A stretch of 64,000 nucleotides of DNA from an uncultured Prevotellaceae bacterium (GCA_900317325.1 ONGE01000014.1:1-64000), one strand, 5' to 3'; shown: positions 17,143 to 26,767, counted from the first letter of the stretch. A program made the numbers and translations. Notes: generated by a model not told the origin, from the letters alone.

Positions 17143-18093
17143 CTATTGCAGGATGATGTCTGAGATTTCGTTGCGGGCTTTTTGGCCTTCGGGACAGGGC
17201 CAGAGAGGATAGACATGGCCCATCTTCTCGGCCACATGCAATTGGGCATCCACGCCGGCGGCCTTCATCTTGTCGAAGGTGTTGACGATGTCGGTATAGA
17301 ACACTTCCCATGTGCCGGTGAACAGGTCGGTGGGAGGAATACCCTGCATGTCGCCGTAGAGGGGCGAAATTATCGGGTCACGGGGGTTCATCTCCCCTGC
17401 CCAATCGGCTCCGACTTTCCTGAGCACTTCGGCATTGAGGAAGGTGTCATGTTCCTGCAACGCGTCATCACCTCCCAGCACATCAACCCAAGGGGAGATG
17501 AGCACCAAGCGGCTGGGAAGGTCAATGGAGTCATTTCGAGCCTCCTGGGCCAGGGCGAGCGAGAAACCGCCTCCTGCCGAATCGCCCATGATGATGAGAC
17601 GTCCCGCGGAATACTGCTTGACCAACTGCTGATAAAGCTGCAGCATCAACGGATGGGCATCACGGGCCGTGTAGCAGTAAAGCAGCGGATAATTAGGAGT
17701 CACGATGCCACATCCAGTGGTCTCGGCCCACTCGGCCATCGCCTTCCAATGCAGCAGATTAAAGTTATGGTAATAGGCACCGCCATGGATGTAAAGTACA
17801 ACGGACTTACTGTCGTCTTGCGGCTCCATGTGGAACACCTGCATGTTGCCCACATGGTACTGGCGCATCTCGCGCGGGAACTTCACATCATCAGGTATCT
17901 CTACCACGCTCTGGTCGGTTGTGTCTCCACGCTGTTGGTTATAATCCTCCATGGTGGCTTGATCGAACATATGGCCAATGACGATGGCCTGCGGCGAGCG
18001 CCCGTCAATCAAGCAGGCGATTCCGCCGATGATGACGATGGCCGCGATGATACCCACCAACGTCAGCAACGCTTTCTTGGTTTTTCTCTTCAT
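17143..18093 (-). CDS. Alpha/beta hydrolase, HSL-type esterase, membrane-anchored or exported
   Basis: A 316-residue esterase-like protein. ATG at 18093 (MKRKTKKALLTLVGIIAAIV) gives an N-terminal basic-hydrophobic segment (residues 8-28) without a clear cleavage site, so it may be a membrane anchor. The alpha/beta fold shows the HSL-family oxyanion motif HGGAYYH and the nucleophile elbow GDSAGGG; a C-terminal MGHVYPLWPCPEGQ holds the likely catalytic His. The acid residue is probably in DLFTGTWEVFYTD. Substrate unknown; the family hydrolyses short acyl esters. Promoter -7 box TATCTTTG at 18134-18141. Confidence 0.9.
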   Translation of the reverse strand: MKRKTKKALLTLVGIIAAIVIIGGIACLIDGRSPQAIVIGHMFDQATMEDYNQQRGDTTDQSVVEIPDDVKFPREMRQYHVGNMQVFHMEPQDDSKSVVLYIHGGAYYHNFNLLHWKAMAEWAETTGCGIVTPNYPLLYCYTARDAHPLMLQLYQQLVKQYSAGRLIIMGDSAGGGFSLALAQEARNDSIDLPSRLVLISPWVDVLGGDDALQEHDTFLNAEVLRKVGADWAGEMNPRDPIISPLYGDMQGIPPTDLFTGTWEVFYTDIVNTFDKMKAAGVDAQLHVAEKMGHVYPLWPCPEGQKARNEISDIILQ

Positions 18094-18486
18094 GATGTCT
18101 CGTTTATTAAAAGGCTTGAACACTATTCGCCCTCAAAGATACAATGACACATACAAATCAATAAATAAAATTGACAAAAATCTCAAGATTAATTTGAATC
18201 CTATTCAAAAACTACCGATAATAGCACTTTTTTGTGACGGCAGCGGGATTGGTGCATCATTGGGACGTGTCTTCTTGATTTCACCCACTTTGATTGCTGT
18301 TACAGAGAGCGGCCACGCCAAGGCGAGGCCCTACTGTGCGGAATCTGATAAATCTGTTGTTTGAAAAAACAAGTGCGGATGCCTCGGAACCATCAGATAA
18401 TTCAGTTGTTTGAAAGACAAGCGTGGGGGTGCAGTGTGGTTACTGCACCCCCACGGGTAAAGGTTGTTCGGCTTCTATCGTCTATT
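18094..18486. other. Intergenic region with imperfect tandem repeat
   Basis: No gene. Two 36-37-base imperfect repeats lie at 18343-18378 and 18392-18428 (shared core CAG/CTG-TTGTTTGAAA-ACAAG). They resemble the TTGTTTGAGTTGT arm of the terminator at 15592-15639. The second repeat runs into the terminator at 18422-18455. Confidence 0.5.
18422..18455 (-). terminator. Strong hairpin terminator of the 1659-residue adhesin gene
   Basis: Perfect 14-base-pair stem CGTGGGGGTGCAGT / ACTGCACCCCCACG with a 6-base loop, 32 bases past the stop at 18487. Confidence 0.7.
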
Positions 18487-21400
18487 TCACTTGACGTAGA
18501 CCTTCTTGTTGCCAATCAAGTAGAGGCCGTTCAAGCCCTCAAGGCTGGTGGCCTGGCGGCGCACCAAGCGGCCATCGATGGTGTACACGTCAACGGGCTG
18601 ACCGTCCACAGTAATCTCGTCAATGCCATTGGTGATGTTGATTACAGCCGTGGCAGGAGCAGACTCCTTGCCGCCGTCATAGACAGCCGTCACTGCAAAC
18701 GTGTGCTCACCGTCAGCCAGGCCCGTAGCGGGCAGGTCGTAGGCCGTATCAGCAGTACTGCCGACCAATTCACCGTCCACATAGATGTTGTAGCCCACAG
18801 GAGCCGAAGCAACACGTTCGAAGGTGACGTCATCCAGCAACAAGCCGAAGATGTCCTGTGCCGTGTGGCGGATGGCGAAGTACTTCGTGCCCTCGGGGAG
18901 CGTGAAGGTGTACTCGGTCCAGTCGGTGGCATCGAACGATTCGTCTTGGAGCGAAATAAAGCTATCGATGTTGTTGTCGGTGGTTGAATAGAGCACCTCG
19001 AAGGTCTCATAGCCATAGTCGGCCGTAATCACGCGGGCGAAGAAGCTGATTTCCTGCTCATTGCCCATCAACTCGGGCGAGATGAGCCAGTGGTCGGTAA
19101 CGGGGATGGGATCGCCGTCGGACACACAGGTTGACAGCAGCAGCTGGTTGCCGCTGTGCGGTTCATAAACCGAACCCACTTCTTCGGGGAAGCCCTCATA
19201 CATGGAGTTGAATACCATCCACGCCATGGGGTCACCCAGGTTGGGAACCTCAAAGCCCGTGAAGCCATAGCACATCAGTCCGTTGCCGTCGTAGAGCGAC
19301 CAGTCACCGAAGGCGCCATTGTGCTGCGTGTAGGTGATACCACCCAGGCTGAACTCGGGGAATTGTTCGGCATCCTCAAAGTCCTCGGTTACCTGCATCG
19401 CGCCATCGGTATCGGGAGCGGTCCACGACAGAGCCAGATCGTTGCCAGACTGCTCAACAGTCAAGCCTGTGGGAGCAGGCAGAGCCGGCTCGACAATGGT
19501 GATATAGGCCTGAGCCTCATTGTTGGCGAGTTGCTGATCCATGTCATAGACGACACGAGCCATAATCTCGACATCACCGGCCTCGTCAAGTACCGTGGTC
19601 GGGAATTCAACCTGCTGGGTCCAGGATTTGAAGGGTGCCAGCGTCTGGTTGGGAGTCACATCCACCAACTGCTTGTCACCGGCCGTGAGCAGCACCTGGA
19701 AGCAGTCTGCCGCATTCTCGCCCTCATTGGTCACAGTAACCGTGATCGATGTTGTGTTGCCAGCCACCACACTCGAGGGGGCATTGAGCGATATGGACAG
19801 GTCGTTCTGATACAAGTCGCCGATGTGGATATTGTCCACCAGGAGCACGTCGCCGAGGGAAATCAGCTCACCCTCCCAATGGTCAATCTCGGAGGCGTTG
19901 GCATACCTTGCCAAGAGGCAAATGCGGGCGTAGCGACCGCCTTGCAGGGCCGTCAGGGGCACCTTCACCTGTGAGTAGGAATTACCCACCGAGATGTTGT
20001 CCTGAAGGACAGCGAATTCGGCGCCGTCAACGCTGCCGTAAACTGCCAGTGAACTGATACCGGAACTGGCGACGTCAAAGAGGAGCGTCGGGTTAGCAAG
20101 GCCAGCAAGGTCGAGTTTGCCCGAGTTGAAGTACACCATGCCTTCCTCCTCGCTGAGCAGAGCCATCGACGAGCCGTCGGCGTCGGAGGACTGGGGCGAA
20201 ATCATGATCGTGCCGTTGGTCTCCCAGAAGTAATGCAGCTCATCATCAGTGAAGCCCTCGACAATGGGCAACTCATAAGGAGCACCCACCAGCAAGCCCG
20301 CTGTTGACCTTTGACCTTCAAACTCGGCGTTGGCCTCGTTCCTGGTCTCGACGATCCAATACTCCATGCGCTGTTCACCCTCGTCGGTGGCGCAGGGCAC
20401 GTCGTAGGCGTCAGCATCGGTGAGCGTAGCCAGCAGTTCGTTCTTCTCGATAGAATAGTCGGTCCATCCCTCTTCGACAAACGTGCTCCAAACGAGATAG
20501 TTGACCGTTGCAGGATTCACCGGACCACCGTTTTCACCGGTGTTGCCCACCTTGTCCCAGTTCAGGGCAACGATGTCGCCGCCATCGGCTGCAGTGAGGT
20601 TCTCGACAGAAGTCGGAACATCGGGACCGACATAGACAGTCACCTTTTCACTCTTCAAGCCCTTGCCCGACTCATTGTAGGGGATGGCCTGGTAGGTGTG
20701 GTCGCCGACTTCATCAGGCTCATCAACATAGGTCACGGTAGCACCAGGAGCCACATCCTCAACGCTGCCGACAACGCTGCCGTCACGCAGGATGTCGATG
20801 CGGGTCAATTTAGCGGTCAAGGGGTCGCCGTTAACGGCAATATTGGGGGCCGTAATGGTGACCTCGGCGCGCAATGCAGCCAGTTCATCGGCGACAACGC
20901 TGATAACGGGTGCGGCAGGTGCCGTAGGCTCGGCGCCAAAGTCAATGCTGATGGAATTCACCATGAGGCGATAGGCATCGGCATCGCTGATGGCATGGAT
21001 GGCCAGATAATACTTGCCGCTCTCATTCACCGAGAACATGCCCTCGAATTCTTCGCCCATGTCCTCACAGGTGGTGACATCGGTGGGCCCGATGACCGTG
21101 GTGGTCATAGCCTCGGCTGCGGGCTCGGCGCCCGACAGCACCTCAAAGCGCTCGTCAATGCCTGAATTGCGGGCATTGACAACCACTTCGTAGTTCTTGT
21201 TGGCCTCCAGCAAGACGGGCAGCATGACAAGGTAGTCGTCGGCCGCATTGTCGGCGCTGTAATAGTAATTGGTCAGGTAGGTATCATCCCAATTCCAGGT
21301 GCAACCGTCCTCATTGGCATCGATCACCGTGAAGAGGTCGAAGGTCTCGGGCTGGGTCAAATCGGCGGTATAGGGCACATTGAGCGTGACCATGACTTTC

Positions 21401-23466
21401 ACGGCCACAACCTCGCTCTTGTCACCGGCGCCCTTCTCGTTATAGGCCACAGCATAATACTTGTGTGTGCCAATGGTCAAGTCTTCGCCATTGTCAGCCC
21501 AAGTCAAGGCTGTGCCGGGAGCTACGTCCTCGAAGGTGTGGATCACCTGGCCGTCACGCACGAGTTCTACCTTTTCCAGATTGCCCGACAAGGGCTCACC
21601 GTTGCGTTTTACAACGGGTGCCGCAAAGTTGATGGTCACCTCGAGCTTCTCTTCGGTCTGGACGGCAGTCAAGTCGGTGGGAGCGGCAGGAGCCTCCATC
21701 TCATAGACGTCAACCATCACATTGTCGACAAAGAGCTTGTTCATGTCGGCGGGCGAGATGGCGTGGAAACCGATATAATAGGTTCCTGTCTCGCTCACGG
21801 TAATCTTGGCCTCGAGCTGCTGGGGCTCTTCCTCCCAGGTCACGTCGGTGGGCTCAACGACCTGGATGGTCATGCCCTCGGGGGTGGCCTCGTTGCCGGC
21901 CAACACCTCGATGCGCTCGTCATAGCCCTTATTCCAGGTGTCGAACGTCAGGCGGTACTGTTTGCCGGCCTCGAAGTGGAAGGCGGGCGAAATCAGCCAG
22001 TCGTCGGCATCAAAACTCTCGTTGTAGGTGTAACGTGCAAACCAGTTATCGTCGCTGTTATAGGCGAAGTCCCATGTGTCGTGGTCACCGTTGGCATCGA
22101 TGATGGTGAATGCCTCCTGCTCATCGGTGGTCTGGAAGGTGTTCAGGTAGGGATAGTCCTCGATGGGCTTGAAGGGGTCCTCGCGGCTGATGGCCACGTC
22201 CTCAATCCAAACGTCGAAATCCACATTCTCGTCACTGCCGTTGGCAAGCAACTCGACGAGCGAGGTGAATACCCCACCCTCCTCGTCAAAGGCCATTTCA
22301 TAGGGCACCAGGTTGTCACCGTTGTAGCCCATGGCATAGATGGTCTGGCCGTCCAGTTCGCCCAGCACCTGCATGCCGTCGAAGGTCACGGTGCCGTCGT
22401 TGATGACGCCATGCATCCACGCGTCAGGGTAGCCGGCGAACAGGCCCTGCAGGTACACATCATCGCCATCAAAGCCCAGGTTGACCTGACCGCGGAAAGG
22501 CACTGACGAGCCCTCGTAGTAATGACCGCGGGTGTACCACGTCTCGGTCTCCAGGCCAGCCGGCGGCGTCACCGTCACCACATCAAGGGTCACAAAGTCG
22601 TGATCGAAGGTATAGACGCTCTCATAGTCGCCAAAGTCGGAGAAGTCAACATTGCCGTCGCTCTCATAGAACACGCCGATAATGTTGTCCTCGTTCGAAC
22701 CATTGAGCGTAATTTGGTCACCGTCGATGGTGAAGGTAATCGCATCATGCGCATCGTCCTTGAAGTAGAAGCGGTCATCCCTCACGCCCCAATAGAGGAC
22801 ATGAGGCACTGCAAAGTACCCGCTGTGGCCCACCAGCTGTCCCGTGGGGATGGTGATGGTGTTGCCGTCCAAGGTGCCTTTCACCCAAGAGTTTGTGCGA
22901 TAGGTAGAGATGATGTCCTTGATATAGACATCGCCATTGTCGCAGAATACGACATGCACCTGACCGAACTGCTCGGTGAGCAGCCTGGAGTCGCCGTCAG
23001 GGTCATAAATCAGCGCATTTCCCGAGCGGTTATAGATTTTTCGCTGACCCTCGGCGGGCTTGATAATCACACCATAGTCATCGCGCACTTCCCCGGCACG
23101 TCGAGGCGCCCTGTTGTTCTTCAGGCTCGGACCTGCGGCAGGATGATGGGCCATACGCTCGATGGCCGTTTCCTTCTTGTCCTTCACTTTGGACACAGAA
23201 GCGGCTTCTTGAGCCTTGGTTTTCACTACGGCGTCCCGCTTCTTATCGGCAGGCGCCGTCGGCGCGGTCGCCACATCGGTTTGCGAGGCGCGGGCGTCAA
23301 CATTCTTTGAGGGCAGGTTCTTGACTTTCCTCAAGCCGTCATGCGTGGCATTGGCCAATCGGGTGGTCAAGTCAACGGGCTGCTGAGGCGAATCTTGGGC
23401 CCTCGCTTGTGATGACCACAGCAAGAGCATGGCCACAGCAAGCAAAAACATGGTTTTCTTCCCCAT
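18487..23466 (-). CDS. Large secreted adhesin-like protein (choice-of-anchor J / Fn3 / CARDB) with sorting tail
   Basis: An exported 1659-residue protein. After a signal peptide (to about 23) comes a Lys/Ala-rich linker, then two copies of a module also found in the protein at 47343 (about 137-265 and 300-420; key pieces VVFCDNGDVYIKD, SWVKGTLDG, ITIPTGQ). Next are repeated choice-of-anchor J/cleaved-adhesin domains (DADDWLISPAFHFEAGKQYR and two more like it) alternating with Fn3 domains (PAAPTDLTAVQTEEKLEV), a CARDB-like domain (NDLSISLNAPSSVVAGNTTS) and a final MAM-like domain. It ends VDVYTIDGRLV to GLYLIGNKKVYVK, a type-IX-style sorting tail. The domain set recalls gingipain adhesin regions, without a protease. 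Promoter -7 box TATATTTGC at 23508-23516. Confidence 0.9.
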   Translation of the reverse strand: MGKKTMFLLAVAMLLLWSSQARAQDSPQQPVDLTTRLANATHDGLRKVKNLPSKNVDARASQTDVATAPTAPADKKRDAVVKTKAQEAASVSKVKDKKETAIERMAHHPAAGPSLKNNRAPRRAGEVRDDYGVIIKPAEGQRKIYNRSGNALIYDPDGDSRLLTEQFGQVHVVFCDNGDVYIKDIISTYRTNSWVKGTLDGNTITIPTGQLVGHSGYFAVPHVLYWGVRDDRFYFKDDAHDAITFTIDGDQITLNGSNEDNIIGVFYESDGNVDFSDFGDYESVYTFDHDFVTLDVVTVTPPAGLETETWYTRGHYYEGSSVPFRGQVNLGFDGDDVYLQGLFAGYPDAWMHGVINDGTVTFDGMQVLGELDGQTIYAMGYNGDNLVPYEMAFDEEGGVFTSLVELLANGSDENVDFDVWIEDVAISREDPFKPIEDYPYLNTFQTTDEQEAFTIIDANGDHDTWDFAYNSDDNWFARYTYNESFDADDWLISPAFHFEAGKQYRLTFDTWNKGYDERIEVLAGNEATPEGMTIQVVEPTDVTWEEEPQQLEAKITVSETGTYYIGFHAISPADMNKLFVDNVMVDVYEMEAPAAPTDLTAVQTEEKLEVTINFAAPVVKRNGEPLSGNLEKVELVRDGQVIHTFEDVAPGTALTWADNGEDLTIGTHKYYAVAYNEKGAGDKSEVVAVKVMVTLNVPYTADLTQPETFDLFTVIDANEDGCTWNWDDTYLTNYYYSADNAADDYLVMLPVLLEANKNYEVVVNARNSGIDERFEVLSGAEPAAEAMTTTVIGPTDVTTCEDMGEEFEGMFSVNESGKYYLAIHAISDADAYRLMVNSISIDFGAEPTAPAAPVISVVADELAALRAEVTITAPNIAVNGDPLTAKLTRIDILRDGSVVGSVEDVAPGATVTYVDEPDEVGDHTYQAIPYNESGKGLKSEKVTVYVGPDVPTSVENLTAADGGDIVALNWDKVGNTGENGGPVNPATVNYLVWSTFVEEGWTDYSIEKNELLATLTDADAYDVPCATDEGEQRMEYWIVETRNEANAEFEGQRSTAGLLVGAPYELPIVEGFTDDELHYFWETNGTIMISPQSSDADGSSMALLSEEEGMVYFNSGKLDLAGLANPTLLFDVASSGISSLAVYGSVDGAEFAVLQDNISVGNSYSQVKVPLTALQGGRYARICLLARYANASEIDHWEGELISLGDVLLVDNIHIGDLYQNDLSISLNAPSSVVAGNTTSITVTVTNEGENAADCFQVLLTAGDKQLVDVTPNQTLAPFKSWTQQVEFPTTVLDEAGDVEIMARVVYDMDQQLANNEAQAYITIVEPALPAPTGLTVEQSGNDLALSWTAPDTDGAMQVTEDFEDAEQFPEFSLGGITYTQHNGAFGDWSLYDGNGLMCYGFTGFEVPNLGDPMAWMVFNSMYEGFPEEVGSVYEPHSGNQLLLSTCVSDGDPIPVTDHWLISPELMGNEQEISFFARVITADYGYETFEVLYSTTDNNIDSFISLQDESFDATDWTEYTFTLPEGTKYFAIRHTAQDIFGLLLDDVTFERVASAPVGYNIYVDGELVGSTADTAYDLPATGLADGEHTFAVTAVYDGGKESAPATAVINITNGIDEITVDGQPVDVYTIDGRLVRRQATSLEGLNGLYLIGNKKVYVK

Positions 23467-23507
23467 AATGTAGATGATTAAATGAAACTTAAATTAGATT
23501 TTTGCTT

Positions 23508-23516
23508 GCAAATATA
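23508..23516 (-). promoter_or_regulatory. Promoter -7 box of the 1659-residue adhesin gene
   Basis: TATATTTGC on the minus strand, with a TTG roughly 20 bases upstream and about 42 bases of leader. Confidence 0.65.
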
Positions 23517-23598
23517 GCAAAAAATATTCATCATGCAAAACAGTTCAACGATTGTTGTCGCCAACCGTTCAGCCAATGGACCTCGCCACGAAAATGTA

Positions 23599-23620
23599 GA
23601 GACGCAAAATTTTGCGTCTC
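23599..23620 (-). terminator. Bidirectional terminator after the NimA-like operon
   Basis: Perfect 22-base palindrome GAGACGCAAAA/TTTTGCGTCTC followed on the plus strand by TTTTCTTG. It lies 135 bases past the stop at 23755. Confidence 0.55.
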
Positions 23621-23754
23621 TTTTCTTGTCGCACCATGATGGTGTGTCATAATTCATCTGCTACAACTACATCCGCCCTGCGAGCGGCGCGATAGCACAA
23701 TCGCAATACCAAGTCGCAATTATGACACAGGATCAACAAATGAGCATTGGGGAG

Positions 23755-24240
23755 TTACTTGGTCAGTTCAATGGCCTGTTTGCCGGACATGTGTTCAATG
23801 TCGAGGCGCAGCAGCAGCACGTGGTCCAGCGACTTGTCAATCTCATGCTGCAGCCCAGACTCGTCGTTGGGCGAATAGCGGCGGCCCAACAGGCGCAGAG
23901 CCTGCACTTTCTCGTCGGCATCCTCAATCATCTGGATGCGGCCGAAGGCAATCACGCTCCTGAAGTGGGTTGTGAACTCAGCCGGCCTGATTTCGTCCTT
24001 ATCGATGACGCAAAACGAGCAACGGTCATCCCGCTTGATGGCATCGACTTTGTGGCCTTCCACTGCCGAATGGAAGATGATGACCCCATCGGCATAGACG
24101 TAGCTGAGCGGTACAGCATAGGGGTAGCCGCCGTCGCCCGCAAGCGCAAGCACGCCCGAGGTGCAACGGCCGAGGATACGCTCACATTCTTCATTGGATA
24201 ACTGCTGCCGATTACGGCGCATGGGTCTGAATGCTGTCAT
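23755..24240 (-). CDS. NimA-like pyridoxamine-phosphate-oxidase-family flavin protein
   Basis: A 161-residue FMN-binding split-barrel protein. The sequence MRRNRQQLSNEECERILGR, then GVLALAGDGGYPYAVPLSYV, IFHSAVEGHKVDAI and EFTTHFRSVIAFGRI closely follows the pattern of Nim-type nitroimidazole-resistance proteins and their many uncharacterised relatives, including the conserved HSA-x-x-GHK-x-D block that carries a key His. True Nim proteins reduce 5-nitroimidazoles to harmless amines; relatives may have housekeeping redox roles, so resistance is not proven. It is last in an operon (20-base gap) after a GNAT gene and a CatB/Vat-like acetyltransferase gene. Confidence 0.9.
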   Translation of the reverse strand: MTAFRPMRRNRQQLSNEECERILGRCTSGVLALAGDGGYPYAVPLSYVYADGVIIFHSAVEGHKVDAIKRDDRCSFCVIDKDEIRPAEFTTHFRSVIAFGRIQMIEDADEKVQALRLLGRRYSPNDESGLQHEIDKSLDHVLLLRLDIEHMSGKQAIELTK

Positions 24241-24260
24241 GATGAAAATAGTGTTAGCGG

Positions 24261-24791
24261 TTATTTCATCCGTTTCTCGAACACGAACAGGCCGTCGTTG
24301 GGGTCGAACTGCTCAGGCATGTTCGGGTCACGATGATGCGCGTTGAAAAACTCGATGGCGTGGAAACCGCAGCAGTTGATGTAGAAGTGGATGTTGCGGC
24401 GATCGAAATAGGGGGTGCAGGTCTCCCACACTTCCACCTCGGGGTGCATCGTCTCGATGGACTTCCAGATGACTTGGCCAATGCCTTTACCCTGTGCCCC
24501 CACTTTCACGTAGAGAAAAGCCAGCTCGCCATGATGCTTCGTGCTGTCAATGGCGATGATGGCACCGCCCACACGCTGGCCGTTGGCATCGACAGCCTCA
24601 TAGGCCTCGGCGCCCTCGGCCTGCATCGCCTGGTAAAAGTCCCCATCGGGCAATACCTGCCATTGGTTGGAGTTATCGACATCGTCTTTGATATGGCCCT
24701 GGAAGCCACATTCGAAGGCCTCCTGCATTTCTTCCTTGAAGGCGATGACACGCTCTTCGGTGAGCCTGACAAGTTCAGTTCCTGCTTCCAT
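24261..24791 (-). CDS. GNAT family N-acetyltransferase
   Basis: A 176-residue acetyl-CoA-dependent acetyltransferase. The GNAT core shows ELAFLYVKVGAQGKGIGQVI (motif A with Q-G-x-G-I-G) and a final strand HFYINCCGFHAIEFFN. No substrate-specific motif was recognised; in GNATs the acceptor can be an amino-glycoside, a peptide or a small amine. Middle gene of the operon 25456 to 23755, with an 11-base gap upstream and 20-base gap downstream, so its role is probably tied to that of its neighbours. Confidence 0.9.
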   Translation of the reverse strand: MEAGTELVRLTEERVIAFKEEMQEAFECGFQGHIKDDVDNSNQWQVLPDGDFYQAMQAEGAEAYEAVDANGQRVGGAIIAIDSTKHHGELAFLYVKVGAQGKGIGQVIWKSIETMHPEVEVWETCTPYFDRRNIHFYINCCGFHAIEFFNAHHRDPNMPEQFDPNDGLFVFEKRMK

Positions 24792-24802
24792 TGTATTGCG
24801 TT

Positions 24803-25456
24803 TTAAGTCGTTATTGTAATCTTCTTTATTAACGACAGGTCACCACTAGACAAGGCCTCAAAGTTGGCCTCAATCTTCTCGATGTCCCAATCCCACCACT
24901 TTAGTTCCAGAAGATAGTTGATGAACTCATCGTCAAAGCGTTTTCTGACAACACGGCAGGGATTACCAACGGCAACGGAATACGGAGGAATGTCTGAGGC
25001 CACCACCGAATTGGCTCCGATAATGGCTCCGTCGCCAATGTGAACGCCAGGCATAATGGTGACATGCTGCCCGATCCATACGTCGTTGCCCACAACGGTA
25101 TCACCCTTCAGCGGCAATTCGTCTTTCACCGGTGCAATGGCACTGCCCCAGTCCCCGCCAATGACATAAAACGGATAGGTTGTCACGCCGTCCATCCTGT
25201 GATTGGCACCATTCATGATAAACTCCACACCCTTGGCGATAGCGCAAAATTTACCGACGATCAGCCGATCACCAATAAAGTCGTAGAAATGTGTTACATG
25301 CTTCTCGAATTGGTCAGCACCATCCACGTCATCGTAATAGGTATAGTCACCGATGATGATGCGCGGATTCTTCACCACGTTTTTGATGAAGCAGAGGCTT
25401 GGAATCTTAGGATTCGGGAAAGCCTCATTGGGATCAGGTCTGTTTTTAATTTTCAT
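24803..25456 (-). CDS. CatB/Vat-like xenobiotic acetyltransferase (left-handed beta-helix)
   Basis: A 217-residue hexapeptide-repeat enzyme closely fitting the Vat (streptogramin A) and CatB (chloramphenicol) group. Seen: [57 protein letters not shown] (with the catalytic-type NGANH His), [20 protein letters not shown] and [20 protein letters not shown], then the usual C-terminal [17 protein letters not shown] helix. Members acetylate antibiotics, but many chromosomal ones have unknown substrates. First gene of the operon; -7 box TAACTTTGC at 25482-25490 with a 25-base leader. Confidence 0.93.
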   Translation of the reverse strand: MKIKNRPDPNEAFPNPKIPSLCFIKNVVKNPRIIIGDYTYYDDVDGADQFEKHVTHFYDFIGDRLIVGKFCAIAKGVEFIMNGANHRMDGVTTYPFYVIGGDWGSAIAPVKDELPLKGDTVVGNDVWIGQHVTIMPGVHIGDGAIIGANSVVASDIPPYSVAVGNPCRVVRKRFDDEFINYLLELKWWDWDIEKIEANFEALSSGDLSLIKKITITT

Positions 25457-25481
25457 AAATACAGATTAATCTTTCTCAAGG

Positions 25482-25490
25482 GCAAAGTTA
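25482..25490 (-). promoter_or_regulatory. Promoter -7 box of the CatB/GNAT/NimA-like operon
   Basis: TAACTTTGC on the minus strand, 25 bases before the ATG at 25456. A constitutive-looking promoter; no attenuator hairpin or leader peptide is visible. Confidence 0.65.
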
Positions 25491-25608
25491 GCTTTTTCTC
25501 GCGAAATACCTGTTTTATCTTGGTTTACTTCGCGGCAGTCTAGCAACCGGCAGCCATGAGTATCGCTATGAGATTCTTGTCTATGGGCTTATTCATGTGC
25601 CCATCAGG

Positions 25609-25998
25609 TCATTCTTGTTGCTTCTCATTGCGGTCCTTGTCAAGGTAATCAAGCAGGTTTATGGTGCCGGCGACGCTGTCGATGCCCAGCGCGGGGACCG
25701 ACTCTACCAGGCGTGCCGTGCCGCTGGCTTTATCGACATAGAAATTCACCAGCGCGCCTGTATAACTGCGGAAAATCACCTTGTATTCCGTCTCGGTCTC
25801 CTCCCCCATCGTGACCGACATCATGGAGGGGTTCTCGTCGGCCACACTCCAGTCATACTCAGTGTGGCAATAGTTGTTGACACCCTCGTAGGCCATTTCG
25901 GCCGTGATGCCAGTGGCCTGAATCTCATTCGTTTTGCCGTTATGGCATGAACATAACAGCAAGACCATCAATGTGAATGTAGTTACAATATATTTCAT
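25609..25998 (-). CDS. Small lipoprotein, function unknown
   Basis: A 129-residue lipoprotein from ATG at 25998: MKYIVTTFTLMVLLLCSC, where LLCSC provides the lipobox. The longer frame to 26055 begins upstream of the leader. The mature protein is acidic, with AEMAYEGVNNYCHTEYDWSV, a beta segment EYKVIFRSYTGALVNFYVDK and RLVESVPALGIDSVAGTINL, ending in a charged KDRNEKQQE tail. I do not recognise the family; the TGALVNFYVDKASG stretch looks like a small PepSY/BLIP-like beta unit, but that is weak. Confidence 0.75.
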   Translation of the reverse strand: MKYIVTTFTLMVLLLCSCHNGKTNEIQATGITAEMAYEGVNNYCHTEYDWSVADENPSMMSVTMGEETETEYKVIFRSYTGALVNFYVDKASGTARLVESVPALGIDSVAGTINLLDYLDKDRNEKQQE

Positions 25999-26105
25999 GA
26001 TTCCTGGTTTTTCTTTCTCGAGGGGCAAAGGTAGCGATTTTTCGCTAACCGACAAATATCTTGAGAAATTATGCCAAAAATCAGTATTAATTGAAATATT
26101 TGCTC

Positions 26106-26114
26106 TAACTTTGC
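26106..26114 (+). promoter_or_regulatory. Promoter -7 box of the first tandem exported paralogue
   Basis: TAACTTTGC, 72 bases before the ATG at 26186. It is followed by GGCAGTTTAGTTATTG, similar in style to the leader of the second paralogue. Confidence 0.6.
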
Positions 26115-26185
26115 GGCAGTTTAGTTATTGCCCGCAATGCAATACTACCATTCAACTCACGTCATTTAACCAATTTATTCAGATT

Positions 26186-26698
26186 ATGAAGAAATCATTT
26201 TTAAGCTTACTGCTGATGTTTGTTTCGGTGATGGTTCTTAATGCCCAGAGTCTGACAGCCCATCAATGGGGGACTAAACTGACCGATGATGACGGCAAAG
26301 ATGTGCTTGTGGCTTTGGCCTTTGATAAAAACGGTGCCTGCGAACTCCTCGTCGGTGCTGAGCATCAGATAAAAGAGGATGGTGTGCCCATCACCATCAC
26401 GGGCAGTGTGACCGTTCCCGGCACCTACACCCTGAATGGCAAAGACTTGACAATGGACCTTAACAAAGGTCAAGCCGAGGTTGATTTTGACTATGAAATC
26501 AAGGGCATGGACGCCAAGACCAAGAAGCTGATGGACAAGCAAATCAGGAGCGATCTCAATGGCTTGAAAGGCGAATTCAAGAATACAATGCTCAACGGCA
26601 TGCCCAAGATGCACAACATGAAGATCGTCAAGCTCACCAACAAGGAACTTACCCTCCAGATTGATAATGGTAAAGAAATGCCATTCTATGCATTATAA
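26186..26698 (+). CDS. Exported lipocalin-like hypothetical protein, paralogue 1
   Basis: A 170-residue secreted protein. ATG at 26186 (MKKSFLSLLLMFVSVMVLNA) begins the signal peptide; the longer frame from 25934 is not coding-like. The mature part starts QSLTAHQWGTKL and has beta strands of lipocalin-like type: VLVALAFDKNGACELLV, GTYTLNGKDLTMDLNKG, MHNMKIVKLTNKELTLQIDN and EMPFYAL. The gene at 27011 is a clear paralogue with the same order of motifs. Domain name uncertain (lipocalin-like/DUF4923-type fold is possible). Own promoter at 26106 and strong terminator at 26725-26760. Confidence 0.82.
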   Translation: MKKSFLSLLLMFVSVMVLNAQSLTAHQWGTKLTDDDGKDVLVALAFDKNGACELLVGAEHQIKEDGVPITITGSVTVPGTYTLNGKDLTMDLNKGQAEVDFDYEIKGMDAKTKKLMDKQIRSDLNGLKGEFKNTMLNGMPKMHNMKIVKLTNKELTLQIDNGKEMPFYAL

Positions 26699-26724
26699 CA
26701 ATCGATAAATCACCACCACATCAC

Positions 26725-26767
26725 GACGGGGTGCAGAGCTACGACAGTCTGCACCCCGTCGCTTTTT
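26725..26767 (+). terminator. Terminator of paralogue 1
   Basis: Perfect 12-base stem GACGGGGTGCAG / CTGCACCCCGTC, 12-base loop, then GCTTTTTATC. Confidence 0.85.
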
